Below are positions 15,863 to 25,360 of a stretch of DNA of 64,000 bases, in pieces. Source of the stretch: a virus; the IMG/VR virus record IMGVR_UViG_3300030102_006178, positions 1 to 64,000 of that record. One strand, 5' to 3'. Numbering within the stretch: position 1 is the stretch's first letter; the number at the start of each line of letters is the position of its first letter. The notes beneath the pieces are model-generated. The model did not search any database. It saw nothing but the letters and a program-made list of their open reading frames with translations, and was not told the origin of the DNA. A program made the position numbers and the translations under genes.

Positions 15863-16529
15863 GAGAAAGTATTTCACACAAGTCCATGAAGACGCAATAA
15901 TACAATACAATAAATCAAATTGCATGAAAGAAAGAGCAGAGCTGTATGAGAACTACATACAGCCAGCTTTCAATGAAATGGTGGACAAGATAGTATTTAC
16001 GTATAAGTTTAACAATCTTCCAAACATTGAACAGCTTAGAGAAGACTGCAAAATACATCTTACCACCATCTTATGTAAGTACAAGCCCGAGACAGGCTCG
16101 AAAGCCTTCTCGTACTTCAGTGTCATAACTAAAAATTGGTTCATACACAAGGTTAAGAAAACCAATAAAAGAAACAAGAGAGAGGTTAATATAGACGATC
16201 TGTCTGCAGAATCTTTGCTTGAACATGTCTCAGTATATAATGAGTATGACAACGAAAGGCAAAAACAAGAATTCTGGGAACTTCTATGGTCAGAGATAAG
16301 TACCTGGGAAGACATGAAGCTGAAAGAAAACGAGCAAAAGGTTCTGCAAGCTATAAAGATCTTGCTAAATGATAAAGACAATCCTGAATTAATTTTCAAC
16401 AAAAAGGCTATTTATTTATACATAAGAGAAATAACTGGTCTAAACACAAAGCAAGTTGTCAACAACCTGCAAAAGTTGAGATCAAAATACAGAACATTTC
16501 GCTACCGATGGGAAGAGGGGCAGCTTTGA
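15834..16529 (+). CDS. 55: Late-transcription sigma factor, T4 gp55-like
   Basis: A protein of 231 residues. KPETGSKAFSYFSVITKNWF (about 83-102) followed by IHKVKKTNKR is the sigma region 2 signature of gp55-type factors. A basic N-terminus precedes MVDKIVFTYKFNNLPN. The C-terminus is longer than in T4 gp55 (185 residues) and contains a possible helix-turn-helix at about 190-220. In T4, gp55 with gp33 and the gp45 clamp directs RNA polymerase to TATAAATA late promoters. GGAGGAAG lies upstream of the ATG. The coactivator and clamp genes are not in this window. Confidence 0.88.
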   Translation: MTVKRRKRTKRKYFTQVHEDAIIQYNKSNCMKERAELYENYIQPAFNEMVDKIVFTYKFNNLPNIEQLREDCKIHLTTILCKYKPETGSKAFSYFSVITKNWFIHKVKKTNKRNKREVNIDDLSAESLLEHVSVYNEYDNERQKQEFWELLWSEISTWEDMKLKENEQKVLQAIKILLNDKDNPELIFNKKAIYLYIREITGLNTKQVVNNLQKLRSKYRTFRYRWEEGQL

Positions 16530-16810
16530 AGAAACTAGACCATTACCTAAACCAAGCTATAGCAAACATAGAAGACGACAGGAAGATCACCAGAGAGCTT
16601 CTGGACGATGTAGTGCGCTACTTGAGCAAGGATGAGTCTAGGCATAGGGAGGTCGGCCTGACGGCTTCTAAGTACGTAGAAACGCTTCAGAGAAGCAATG
16701 AGCAATTGGTGAAGGTTGCTACACTGATCCAAAAGAACAGCAATGGCTCTGTGGCGCTGACAAGTCAAGACAAGGAAGAGCTTTTTGACATGATTAAGGA
16801 GAACAATTAA
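16526..16810 (+). CDS. Small helical protein, unknown function
   Basis: A 94-residue protein from TTG 16526, favoured by GAGGGG seven or eight bases upstream and by the natural start KKLDHYLNQA; an ATG at 16508 is the alternative. It is all-helical and charged, with KYVETLQRSNEQLVKV near residue 54. Its place after the sigma factor and just before the baseplate genes hints at a transcription or assembly cofactor, such as a gp33-type coactivator. No sequence motif confirms this. Confidence 0.6.
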   Translation: MKKLDHYLNQAIANIEDDRKITRELLDDVVRYLSKDESRHREVGLTASKYVETLQRSNEQLVKVATLIQKNSNGSVALTSQDKEELFDMIKENN

Positions 16811-17448
16811 TGTCTTCTTTGAAAGATATATTGTTAGCCAAAAGTCCTGGGGACTTAAACAGCCTTGACTATGAATTATTTTCTACAAAAATATCTAGGT
16901 ATGATGGTCCGTTTGCTTCACTGAGGGCGGCCAGAGACGTAGTTCTTGAAAACGAAGGAGATATAAAACTAAACGGACCTTATAAGGCAATATGCTTGTG
17001 GGCTGGGGAAGACCCTGTGGCCGAAGTTCCGTTTCTAAAGGGTGTCGAATTCTCTGATAACAGTGGCCCTAGGCCCGACAACCTTACTAGAGTTATAGCT
17101 AGGATACCTGAGCTTCATTCAAGTTTACCTAAGCCAGTCATAATGGATCGGACTGGTGTCGAATGTCGTCAACTAAGGGATTTAGCAATCTTAATGCACC
17201 CAGTTTTTTATTCTTTTACGGCAGTAAAGCCAGAAGTTGGTAATATAGTTGAAGTTGATTTTGTATCCAATGCTGACAGAAGTTATGGAGTTTATCTTGG
17301 CATAGTAGACCCAGAGGCCAGGCCTCAAGAACCAGATACAGCCACAGCAAAAAGTCTATTTGATAACAGTACGCCTGATGAAGTAGATATACTCTTTGCG
17401 GAAGATCAAGTACAACAGAGTTTACCGAGGGGCGAAAATGGCCAATGA
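16810..17448 (+). CDS. Probable baseplate/tail structural protein
   Basis: A 212-residue protein with AGGAG eight bases before the ATG, which overlaps the upstream stop (TAATG). The C-terminal half contains VKPEVGNIVEVDF followed by a beta pattern, like an OB-fold entry of baseplate hub or spike proteins. Position supports this: the next genes lead into gp25- and gp6-type baseplate proteins. Exact T4 equivalence, for example to gp5 or gp53, cannot be claimed. Confidence 0.6.
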   Translation: MSSLKDILLAKSPGDLNSLDYELFSTKISRYDGPFASLRAARDVVLENEGDIKLNGPYKAICLWAGEDPVAEVPFLKGVEFSDNSGPRPDNLTRVIARIPELHSSLPKPVIMDRTGVECRQLRDLAILMHPVFYSFTAVKPEVGNIVEVDFVSNADRSYGVYLGIVDPEARPQEPDTATAKSLFDNSTPDEVDILFAEDQVQQSLPRGENGQ

Positions 17449-18547
17449 AAAGCTAAGAGCGTTTGGGCCCACCACTCTCCAGAGAGTAAAGGGAGAGCAG
17501 TGGGGGTACGATGCGGTTAAGCAAACCGAAAGGGAATCTTTAGATCAGGACTTAATCGCTAGAAGAAATTCTGGAGAAAAGATTCTTCTAGAAGGTGAGG
17601 ACTGCGGGAGTTTAGTCGAGCCTTTGCCAAAGTACCAAAAGGCTGGTTGTGAAATTGTACATCCTAAAGACGCTTCTCACCTTTGGGGAAGACACAGGAT
17701 AGTGTTTGGTAGAGACCGCCACACAAGAGAAAACGAAGGCTACGGTGGGCTTGGTGCCACAACTGCTGGTTCGATAGACATTGTAGTTGGAAGTCAAGGC
17801 TCTAAGCCTAACCCTAGAAACAGCGTAGGTCCAAACTTTTATGGTGATGCTGCTAGGATTTATGTTTCGCAAAGAGCAGACATAGATAGATACTTCTCAT
17901 TACCTATTGACGAAAGTGTTGGAATAAAGGATTCTATCAATAGATCCGCCATAGGTATGAAGGCTGATTCGATTAGGATTATAGGAAGAGAGGGTATTCG
18001 CCTAGTAACGAATGCCAGAACCGGCAACAGCACGCCACAGGAATTTAATTCTAGAGGCGAAAAGATAGAAAGCGACGGACCAGACAGAGGCATACACCTG
18101 ATAGCTCACGAAAGAGTTGGTACGTATCAGGCGATAGATCCCCACCTATTTAGGCCAACCCCTTCTTTCCTGGTAGACCAGGGCTTGCCAGCATCGCTGA
18201 GAATCCACAGACTACAGCCCCTTGTAAAGGGACATAACCTGTCTTTGTGCATAGAGGAAATAGTAGACATGATAGCAGATCTCGCAATCGCAGTCGAAAA
18301 CTTTAGCCAAGCACAAATGCAATTCAATACAAGACTTGCTTTTCATACTCACCCAACCACAGGTGGAGTGGCGTTTCCTGATACTGGAAACATTACAGGA
18401 TGGGCTCAAGCCACTATATCGCAGCTAAAAGATCATGTGTTTACACTTGGAACATTTGGCTACAAAATTAATACTTGGTTTAAGCTCAACTATCTCTCAA
18501 ACACTTCCCCTGTTAGTTTCTTATCAAGATACAATAAGACAAATTAG
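17438..18547 (+). CDS. Probable baseplate/spike structural protein
   Basis: A 369-residue protein from the ATG at 17438, preceded by GAGGGG; the frame is open further back inside the upstream gene. The middle (VGIKDSINRSAIGMKADSIR) and the C-terminal FHTHPTTGGVAFPDTGNITG with its HTH and following helix resemble central-spike or baseplate proteins. No catalytic motif was found. It overlaps the preceding gene by 11 bases and precedes the 2124-residue protein. Confidence 0.6.
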   Translation: MANEKLRAFGPTTLQRVKGEQWGYDAVKQTERESLDQDLIARRNSGEKILLEGEDCGSLVEPLPKYQKAGCEIVHPKDASHLWGRHRIVFGRDRHTRENEGYGGLGATTAGSIDIVVGSQGSKPNPRNSVGPNFYGDAARIYVSQRADIDRYFSLPIDESVGIKDSINRSAIGMKADSIRIIGREGIRLVTNARTGNSTPQEFNSRGEKIESDGPDRGIHLIAHERVGTYQAIDPHLFRPTPSFLVDQGLPASLRIHRLQPLVKGHNLSLCIEEIVDMIADLAIAVENFSQAQMQFNTRLAFHTHPTTGGVAFPDTGNITGWAQATISQLKDHVFTLGTFGYKINTWFKLNYLSNTSPVSFLSRYNKTN

Positions 18548-18559
18548 GATTAATATTTT

Positions 18560-21500
18560 ATGTCGATATATGATGATTTAGAAAATTCAGTACTAGAAGT
18601 GGTTAGGCTTATTGAAGAAGAATCTAACATTTCAGGCATGTTTTTGGGAACTCCAGTTGGGTTTGAGTTGCCTAGTGGTCTTTTTTTAGACGATGGAATA
18701 TCGTTCTCTGTTTATTATGATGATGGAACTTATTACGGACCAGACACCTTCTTGTCGGGAGAAGGGTATCCGATAGAGCCGCCAGTTATTGGCTGCACAG
18801 ACAAAAGTGCCATAAACTATGACCCTTCTGCTACACATGATTGTTCTGGTGTTGCCACCACTTTATCTTATAAAAGTTTTATCCTGTTGTTGGAGTGGGC
18901 CACAATACTAAATAATAATATAAGCAATGAAGCAACATTTCTAGAAAGCTTGGCTGCTAGCGGACTTGCCTACGAAGATTTAATTTTTGATAGTTTAGGC
19001 GATAAACTTATGTTTGCAGGACAAACTGCGAACATAATAAACATTATTAAAGACAACGACCTAAACATCCCGCCAGAGGAGGGAGATCCAGATTTATCCT
19101 GCTGTGTATATGACCAAGGTACAATACCCCAGGATGACGACCCCGGTCCTAGCGACGGAGGGGACCCTACTCCTCCAAGAGGCGTAAGTTCCGCCAAGTG
19201 TGAAGATGAAGTTGTCGAAGATATAGTAGTAGAGACTTACCAGACGTGTTTCCCGAATCCAAATGCCATAGTTCCTGTCTGGTACGACCAGCCAGAAGGC
19301 CAGGCCTTTTTGAACGAAAAGACTTGCGAATATTCAATAGTAGTCTATGCAGACCCACCGGATTGTAGCGAAGAGTACATTAATTCATTCATTAATCCAG
19401 CAGTCCAACAGATGTTAGATTTCTATAATAAAGAATCTTCTGTAACCTTTACCAACCCAGCTAACGATAGAGAGCTAGAGTCAACTTCACTAAGGTCGTT
19501 AACAGAAGGCGTTAACAGTCAGTTTTACCTAGAGGGGCTACAATTTGCTGGAACAGCTAGAGTAAAGGACTTCTATATACCACCCAGGCCTCTTGCAAAA
19601 ACAAGAATATTAGTAACGGTATCAGCGGAAGAATTTAACAGAATCCCCGAGAAAGATCCACTTCTAGTAGAGTTTACAGATATTTCAAAAAATGAACTTG
19701 GAGAAGGCCCATCGTTTGTTATGCTCTCAACCAAAGATATGGTTAGAGTTTTTGACATAGTTGCAAGAAGTTTCCGTTATTTTGAGCTACCATATGTTGA
19801 GTGGGGAGTCGCAAACGGGAAAACAATAAAGGGCCTTAACTTCGTAAAGGACGCAGACAGAATTGAGAAGTTCTATGGAGACTTAAAGGGATTAGTGGAG
19901 GAAAGCTACGACTCCATATTTGAGTTGTCTTTCGTAAGGATAGATTTTGACGATTCCTACAAGATAACATCAGTCCAGGCAATTGATAGACTTGGAGCTT
20001 CCGAGTCTTTGCAGAAATCCTTCTCCACCTTTTTGGAAAAGCCAATACCAAGTAATCCAACAATAATGGCCTACGTATCAAGGCTTCCCGACATCAGAGA
20101 CGACTTAATTTCAAGAACACCTCTTGACTGGTATGAGATACTAGAAAAGTATAGGGTGCCAACCATAGAAGAAGTTTATGCAAGTGACCTATCTTCTCCA
20201 ATTGGAGAGGAGTTTAGCGGGCTAAAGGTTTTATCAGATGCTGCGTGCGCGGAAGGCTCAGATAGTTTTGAGCCAAAGAAGAATGCTGGGGAGTGGCTAG
20301 GCGCAGAGGCCAAGTCCTTAGCGCAAGCTTTGTACAACAAGTTGTCTCAAAATCCCTGTGCGATTATCGACTCTAGAATTTTAGAATCGCAAACAAGAGT
20401 CGATACTGTGATGGAAGTTGTTGACATGTCACTGAAGGAATACCTTGCAAGCGACCGCATTATCAACGACTTGCCCGTCATGCTTGCAAATGCTGCGTTT
20501 AAAGAATCTAGTTTTAATGATATAACTAACTTATATCAATCAATGCTTGACAACCTCGGCTACTGCGGGTGGTTGGATCTGATCAAAGCAGTTCTAGATT
20601 GTGTCCTTAACGCACTTGGCTATGAAGATTCTATTGGAATTATTGTCGGCGCAGCTGTAAGAGGCATGAGCAAAGAAGAATTTGCTAAGTTTTTAGCAAA
20701 CCTGCCTCCTGAGTTGATCGAGATTATAAGAGCCGCAGTTTCAGAATCCGCTCCACAGCTACTACCATTTTTAAGTGGGTTTGTCCAGGTAGAAATAGTT
20801 GACGGAGAAGGGATTGTTGTTGACCCAGTATATGACAGGGATTTAGCCTACAGTTATTCTAGTGAAGGGACATATGTTGGCACAACAAGAGCTTTAGGGG
20901 AAAAAGGTCCGTGGTTCGAGGCTCCAAGCGGTCAGCCATCCCCGTCCGCTCAAGACTATGCAACTTTGCAGAATGTAGTTTATGATTTAATTGTCGATGA
21001 TTTGTTGAATATTGATATTCTTCTAGAAAAACTAGAGGCGCTGCCAGGAGCGGCAATTGCTATATCGGTTATCAACAAGGTAGACAAATTCTGTATTGCG
21101 ACTCCAAAATTCTATCCACCACTAAGGGACTTTATAAGATTACCTGGGATTAGTGTGGACTTGTGCGCTATCGGAGAAGGGTCGGTTGTGAGAGTTTTCC
21201 CAGGATCAGTAGAGGTTCCTAAACTAACCTTGCCTGGTATCGGCCAAACTCTCTTGCGCTCCCTTTCAAAACTGGCCTTACAAATACTAAAACTAGCCTT
21301 AATACTTGTTTTAAGAAGATTGTTAGAAATAATATTTGAGGAAGCTTGTAAAAACAGGACGCCAGGAGATCCGCTCGGTCTTAGAGAAGCCTTGAGAAGT
21401 AGGTGTGGAAACGAGATATCAGATGATGATATTAACAGAGCAGCAGCAGACATACTAAACTCTAACATAGGTTGCGTTGAAGATCCAGCTGCACTGGGCA

Positions 21501-24500
21501 GGTTTGTCGACAATGTGTCTTCTGTAATTACGGAGTGTGAATTTGTTGACTTAGTAAACGGCGTAGCAAGTCAGAATGTTTATGATTTAATTATACAAAT
21601 AATGAAGGTTGACCCCATCACCCTGCCATTGGTTGAGTGCATAGGAGACCAGGAATCTTTGACCTCGTTCTTCAAGTCTATAGGGGCGCTGGTAGATATA
21701 GAATCCCTTTGTATTGTAAACCCACAAGATCTGCCATTCGGACAATCTGTGTGCGAAGACTTGACACTTCTAGACCTGTTTAGAGATACGAGAGCACAGG
21801 CCCTTAGAGATAAGGGAGTTGATGAGGAGTGCATCAACGATCAATTGTGTAGACTAAGGGATCGTACTCTTAATGACTTAGAAGAGCTAATGGATCTGCT
21901 CCATGGTGGCATTGATAATATTCTACCTGACCTGATCAAAGATCCTGACTCTGGTAAGGAAGGTCTCTTGCCTCCGCTTCCACCAGCGACAGAAGAGTTT
22001 GCTAACTCAATGTTTAACTCGCTCATGGATGGTGTGGAAGCACAGTTTGCCGAAGATATAATTGGTAGAAGAGGCTTTATCAATATGTGCCTAGCAGATT
22101 CTAGAGGAAGAGGGTACATTCAGCATCTCAACTTCCAAAAGATGTTTGGTCCAAAAACATTTAACATATATGGCTCAAGGGGAACGCGAACTTATCCCCC
22201 TAGAGATGAGTGGGGGCCGGGAGCCGAAAAAAGTAGTCTTGAAGACCACAACAGCTGGGTGACTGGTCCAATAAAATACACTGAGGACGCTTCAAAATTT
22301 ATATGGCTGCCTTATTTGTTTAACCCTCTAAGCTCAAACGGCGAACAACTTGATGAAGAAAACGACGAAGGATCTGACGTTAATAATGAAGGCACATGGA
22401 AGGGCAGGCCCCCAGCCATAGGAGGTCTACCCGACAAGGTGTCTGGGTATCTCCAAGAAGACCTAGAATCATACGGTGTTATATTTAGCGAGCTTGGAAG
22501 CTATATCTTTGAAAAGCAGTGGACAGATTACAACACGGAAGATAGAGATGATTTACAGTTTATATTTAAGTATGATTATAGAAGCCAAATTCCTTTGGGC
22601 AGAACGCCATACGACTATAGCGGATACAGAGTTTCCGTAGAGCTTCTGTTAGACAAGAAAGATGGAGACAAGAAGATAGTATATGTGGCAGATGATCCCA
22701 TATTACCCGAAGTTTCCGATTACATCCAGTTTAATTTGCATAGAAATAACTCCGATGAGCCTCCTAACCATTGGGCTCGGTTTATGTATAGTAAGATAGA
22801 GAGAGTGCTAGACCCAGATGACGGACGGCATATCCTAACTTCTAGAGACACTTTTGAAAATACATTTAAGTCTGTGTTTAGAGCGAACATCTTTAGAAAC
22901 GCTAGTGAAGGGTTTGTCAACATGATAGCCAAGGATATATCAAAAAACACAATTTTTGATTATGGTTATAACAGAGAGTCAGTCCCAGAAGTGGTCTTCT
23001 TCCACTTAGAAGAAGGAGGCGAGTACGAAGGGGACTTAGCAGGAGCTTTGGCAAGGTACGGAGGCTCAGAAGGTAATCCTCCATTCTATATTAAGGAGCC
23101 ACCCTCCACCGGATTCCTAAAGGTGTCCAAGGCTATATTGCCTGAAATCAAGTTATGTGATGAAGACAATCCTTTGGATAGAGTAACTTTCCCGAACTAC
23201 AAAGATTTGACTGACTTGAGTAGCCAGATTATCTCCAAAGTAAAGGACGATAGAAGGCTTCTGGCTTGCAACGGCAACATACTAAAAGTCATAGAGCCTC
23301 CATTTGACAGAGCACTGCCAGCAGCCACTAAGGCACTTAATGAATCCATAATTTTTGCAACGATTAGGACCTACATAGTGGAGTTCATGTTAAAGTCTCT
23401 GCCTGTTTTTACTTTCATGAAGCCTAGGTATCCAGACAACTATACAAACCTAATAACAGAATATATTGTACAAGACATGGAACTCGGACTACAAAACACA
23501 GGAAGAGGATTTAGGTTTGTTAGAAACTGGCAAGAATATTACTGGCTCTTCTTGGAGCAAGTAGTGCAGTCATATAGCACCAAGCTAAAGAAGGGCATCA
23601 TAGACAGAAACACTGCTCCGCAGTCAGAGCTAGATGCCTTAGCATCTATTAAAGCAACTGTAGAAAGAAACTGGTCTTACAAGAGAAACGCGACAGATCC
23701 AAAGAAGTCAAGACAAGACAAAAAGGAAGCTTGGGAGAAGGTGTTCCTTATCGACTCTGTTGTGTCAGACGCCAAGGTAATACTACGAAGGTATGTTGGG
23801 GAAGAGTTCAATAGGATGATACCAATCTTAGAAGAAACCTTGCCTAAACTAGCGGCCACAGTTCATGATGTGAATAAGCCAGGGTTATACCCGATAGATA
23901 ACAAGGACGATTTAATTCTGCTGTCTGAACCCAGGCCAAAGCCATATTCAACTCTCCCAGGTGTTTATGAAGTTCCATACGTTGCAGGTGCTGTCAATAG
24001 GGAAGAGGCAGGGCCAGTTGACGTTCCGCCAATCTCCTTTATTGGCGCGGTGGGAACTCATCCACTAGATTTGCTAAGTGGCATTCCTTTTGCAGATAGA
24101 AACTGGCCTTTTGTCTTAGAAAGATATATTAAGGTAAACAACATAGGCCCCTCTAGTCACGGTCTTGGTACAATAATAAATATTTATGATTGGGAGGAGT
24201 ATGTAGCCAGGACTGGCATATCAGAAATACCGCCAGACGGTAGCTGGGAGTTTGGTATGAGACTTTCTTTTGTGCCGTCAGGAGGAGACGTTTTTGACAC
24301 CAAGATGAGATCCGAAGAATTTTCTACTGTTGAGGATATGAGTGATTATATTATTCCTGGCGTTGACTTCTCCGAAAAGGCTTACACAGAGACTTATAAG
24401 TATCTAATACCCATGGTTGGCGTTGAGGTTCCTATCATACCTGATGCTCCGGGGCAACTATACACAGCAGGTCTTTACAGTGACTATGTTCAGCCTTTAC

Positions 24501-24934
24501 TTTGTAAGCTGGTGGAGGAGCCAGAATACAAGCTAATATATACACACATTTTCCCAATAGCAAGGTATACATCTTTCTTAGGGGTGTACGTAGCTAATAC
24601 TTTTGTCCCTTCAATCGGGCAACTTAGCGATGGTTGGGCCTCTACCGTGGGTCAACAAAAGAAGGGAGGGGGACAGTGGCTAGGATTTAGTGCTGGAATG
24701 CACACCTGGAGAGGGAAAGAGGGACTTAACAGCAGTTACGAAAAAACAAAAAAGCTTTTGAGGCAGATTCTTGAGGCTTCTTGTAACACAAACTATTTAT
24801 ATAACGATAGAGAAGACGAAACATCACAGGAAAATTTTGTTAGAGTAAACAGCAGCGCTAACGATTTTGATCCAAACCTCAAGTGGTGGCAATGGAGTTC
24901 TTTAAGGCCAGCGCCCTGCAAAGATAAGGAGTAG
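18560..24934 (+). CDS. Giant baseplate-region virion protein (2124 residues)
   Basis: A protein of 2124 residues. Near residue 77 it carries IGCTDKSAINYDPSATHDC, the C-T-D-x-x-A-x-N-Y-D-P-x-A motif seen in many secreted or structural proteins of marine bacteria and viruses. A hydrophobic helical stretch lies at about 900-930. A conserved-looking Cys set (CGNEI, CEFVD, CIGDQE) is spread through residues 950-1100. The rest is mixed with no enzyme motif. Its position directly before the gp25 gene suggests a large baseplate or tail-hub component. The start has only AGGA upstream. Confidence 0.75.
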   Translation: MSIYDDLENSVLEVVRLIEEESNISGMFLGTPVGFELPSGLFLDDGISFSVYYDDGTYYGPDTFLSGEGYPIEPPVIGCTDKSAINYDPSATHDCSGVATTLSYKSFILLLEWATILNNNISNEATFLESLAASGLAYEDLIFDSLGDKLMFAGQTANIINIIKDNDLNIPPEEGDPDLSCCVYDQGTIPQDDDPGPSDGGDPTPPRGVSSAKCEDEVVEDIVVETYQTCFPNPNAIVPVWYDQPEGQAFLNEKTCEYSIVVYADPPDCSEEYINSFINPAVQQMLDFYNKESSVTFTNPANDRELESTSLRSLTEGVNSQFYLEGLQFAGTARVKDFYIPPRPLAKTRILVTVSAEEFNRIPEKDPLLVEFTDISKNELGEGPSFVMLSTKDMVRVFDIVARSFRYFELPYVEWGVANGKTIKGLNFVKDADRIEKFYGDLKGLVEESYDSIFELSFVRIDFDDSYKITSVQAIDRLGASESLQKSFSTFLEKPIPSNPTIMAYVSRLPDIRDDLISRTPLDWYEILEKYRVPTIEEVYASDLSSPIGEEFSGLKVLSDAACAEGSDSFEPKKNAGEWLGAEAKSLAQALYNKLSQNPCAIIDSRILESQTRVDTVMEVVDMSLKEYLASDRIINDLPVMLANAAFKESSFNDITNLYQSMLDNLGYCGWLDLIKAVLDCVLNALGYEDSIGIIVGAAVRGMSKEEFAKFLANLPPELIEIIRAAVSESAPQLLPFLSGFVQVEIVDGEGIVVDPVYDRDLAYSYSSEGTYVGTTRALGEKGPWFEAPSGQPSPSAQDYATLQNVVYDLIVDDLLNIDILLEKLEALPGAAIAISVINKVDKFCIATPKFYPPLRDFIRLPGISVDLCAIGEGSVVRVFPGSVEVPKLTLPGIGQTLLRSLSKLALQILKLALILVLRRLLEIIFEEACKNRTPGDPLGLREALRSRCGNEISDDDINRAAADILNSNIGCVEDPAALGRFVDNVSSVITECEFVDLVNGVASQNVYDLIIQIMKVDPITLPLVECIGDQESLTSFFKSIGALVDIESLCIVNPQDLPFGQSVCEDLTLLDLFRDTRAQALRDKGVDEECINDQLCRLRDRTLNDLEELMDLLHGGIDNILPDLIKDPDSGKEGLLPPLPPATEEFANSMFNSLMDGVEAQFAEDIIGRRGFINMCLADSRGRGYIQHLNFQKMFGPKTFNIYGSRGTRTYPPRDEWGPGAEKSSLEDHNSWVTGPIKYTEDASKFIWLPYLFNPLSSNGEQLDEENDEGSDVNNEGTWKGRPPAIGGLPDKVSGYLQEDLESYGVIFSELGSYIFEKQWTDYNTEDRDDLQFIFKYDYRSQIPLGRTPYDYSGYRVSVELLLDKKDGDKKIVYVADDPILPEVSDYIQFNLHRNNSDEPPNHWARFMYSKIERVLDPDDGRHILTSRDTFENTFKSVFRANIFRNASEGFVNMIAKDISKNTIFDYGYNRESVPEVVFFHLEEGGEYEGDLAGALARYGGSEGNPPFYIKEPPSTGFLKVSKAILPEIKLCDEDNPLDRVTFPNYKDLTDLSSQIISKVKDDRRLLACNGNILKVIEPPFDRALPAATKALNESIIFATIRTYIVEFMLKSLPVFTFMKPRYPDNYTNLITEYIVQDMELGLQNTGRGFRFVRNWQEYYWLFLEQVVQSYSTKLKKGIIDRNTAPQSELDALASIKATVERNWSYKRNATDPKKSRQDKKEAWEKVFLIDSVVSDAKVILRRYVGEEFNRMIPILEETLPKLAATVHDVNKPGLYPIDNKDDLILLSEPRPKPYSTLPGVYEVPYVAGAVNREEAGPVDVPPISFIGAVGTHPLDLLSGIPFADRNWPFVLERYIKVNNIGPSSHGLGTIINIYDWEEYVARTGISEIPPDGSWEFGMRLSFVPSGGDVFDTKMRSEEFSTVEDMSDYIIPGVDFSEKAYTETYKYLIPMVGVEVPIIPDAPGQLYTAGLYSDYVQPLLCKLVEEPEYKLIYTHIFPIARYTSFLGVYVANTFVPSIGQLSDGWASTVGQQKKGGGQWLGFSAGMHTWRGKEGLNSSYEKTKKLLRQILEASCNTNYLYNDREDETSQENFVRVNSSANDFDPNLKWWQWSSLRPAPCKDKE

Positions 24935-24937
24935 TAA

Positions 24938-25321
24938 ATGTCAGGTTTTTCGCCAAAGCTTCCTTTAACCCTAGACCCAGATGATGGCTATACCTTGACC
25001 AAAAGTCTTAAAGAATTAACGCACCAAAACTTCAAAATGCTAGTTCTTACAAACCCCGGAGAGAGAGTCATGGACCCGGAGTTTGGCGTTGGGATACTTT
25101 CATACCATTTTGAGAACAACAACCTACTCATCCAGGGCAGGATAGAGTCTAGAATCCAAGAGCAAGTCTCTAAGTACATGCCTCACATAAACTTAGAGCT
25201 AATAGAATTCAACTCTATAAATGAAAACAAGGACACGTCTGAGAATTTTCTAGGAATTTCTATATACTACAACGTTACCGGCATCAATATCAAAGATGTT
25301 TTGCAAATTCCAATAAACTAA
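24938..25321 (+). CDS. 25: Baseplate wedge protein, gp25-like (GPW/gp25 family)
   Basis: A 127-residue protein with AAGGAG six bases before the ATG. ALL family landmarks are present: an N-terminal TKSLKELTHQNFKMLVLTNPGERVMDPEFG, in which the NPGERVM...FG stretch is diagnostic, followed by a helix (IESRIQEQVSKYMP) and C-terminal strands. In contractile tails gp25 joins baseplate wedge and sheath and starts sheath assembly. The gp6-like gene follows directly, as in many contractile-tail clusters. Confidence 0.92.
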   Translation: MSGFSPKLPLTLDPDDGYTLTKSLKELTHQNFKMLVLTNPGERVMDPEFGVGILSYHFENNNLLIQGRIESRIQEQVSKYMPHINLELIEFNSINENKDTSENFLGISIYYNVTGINIKDVLQIPIN

Positions 25322-25360
25322 CAAGAACACTATTTAATAAAGAAGTTGGAGAACCGCTGG

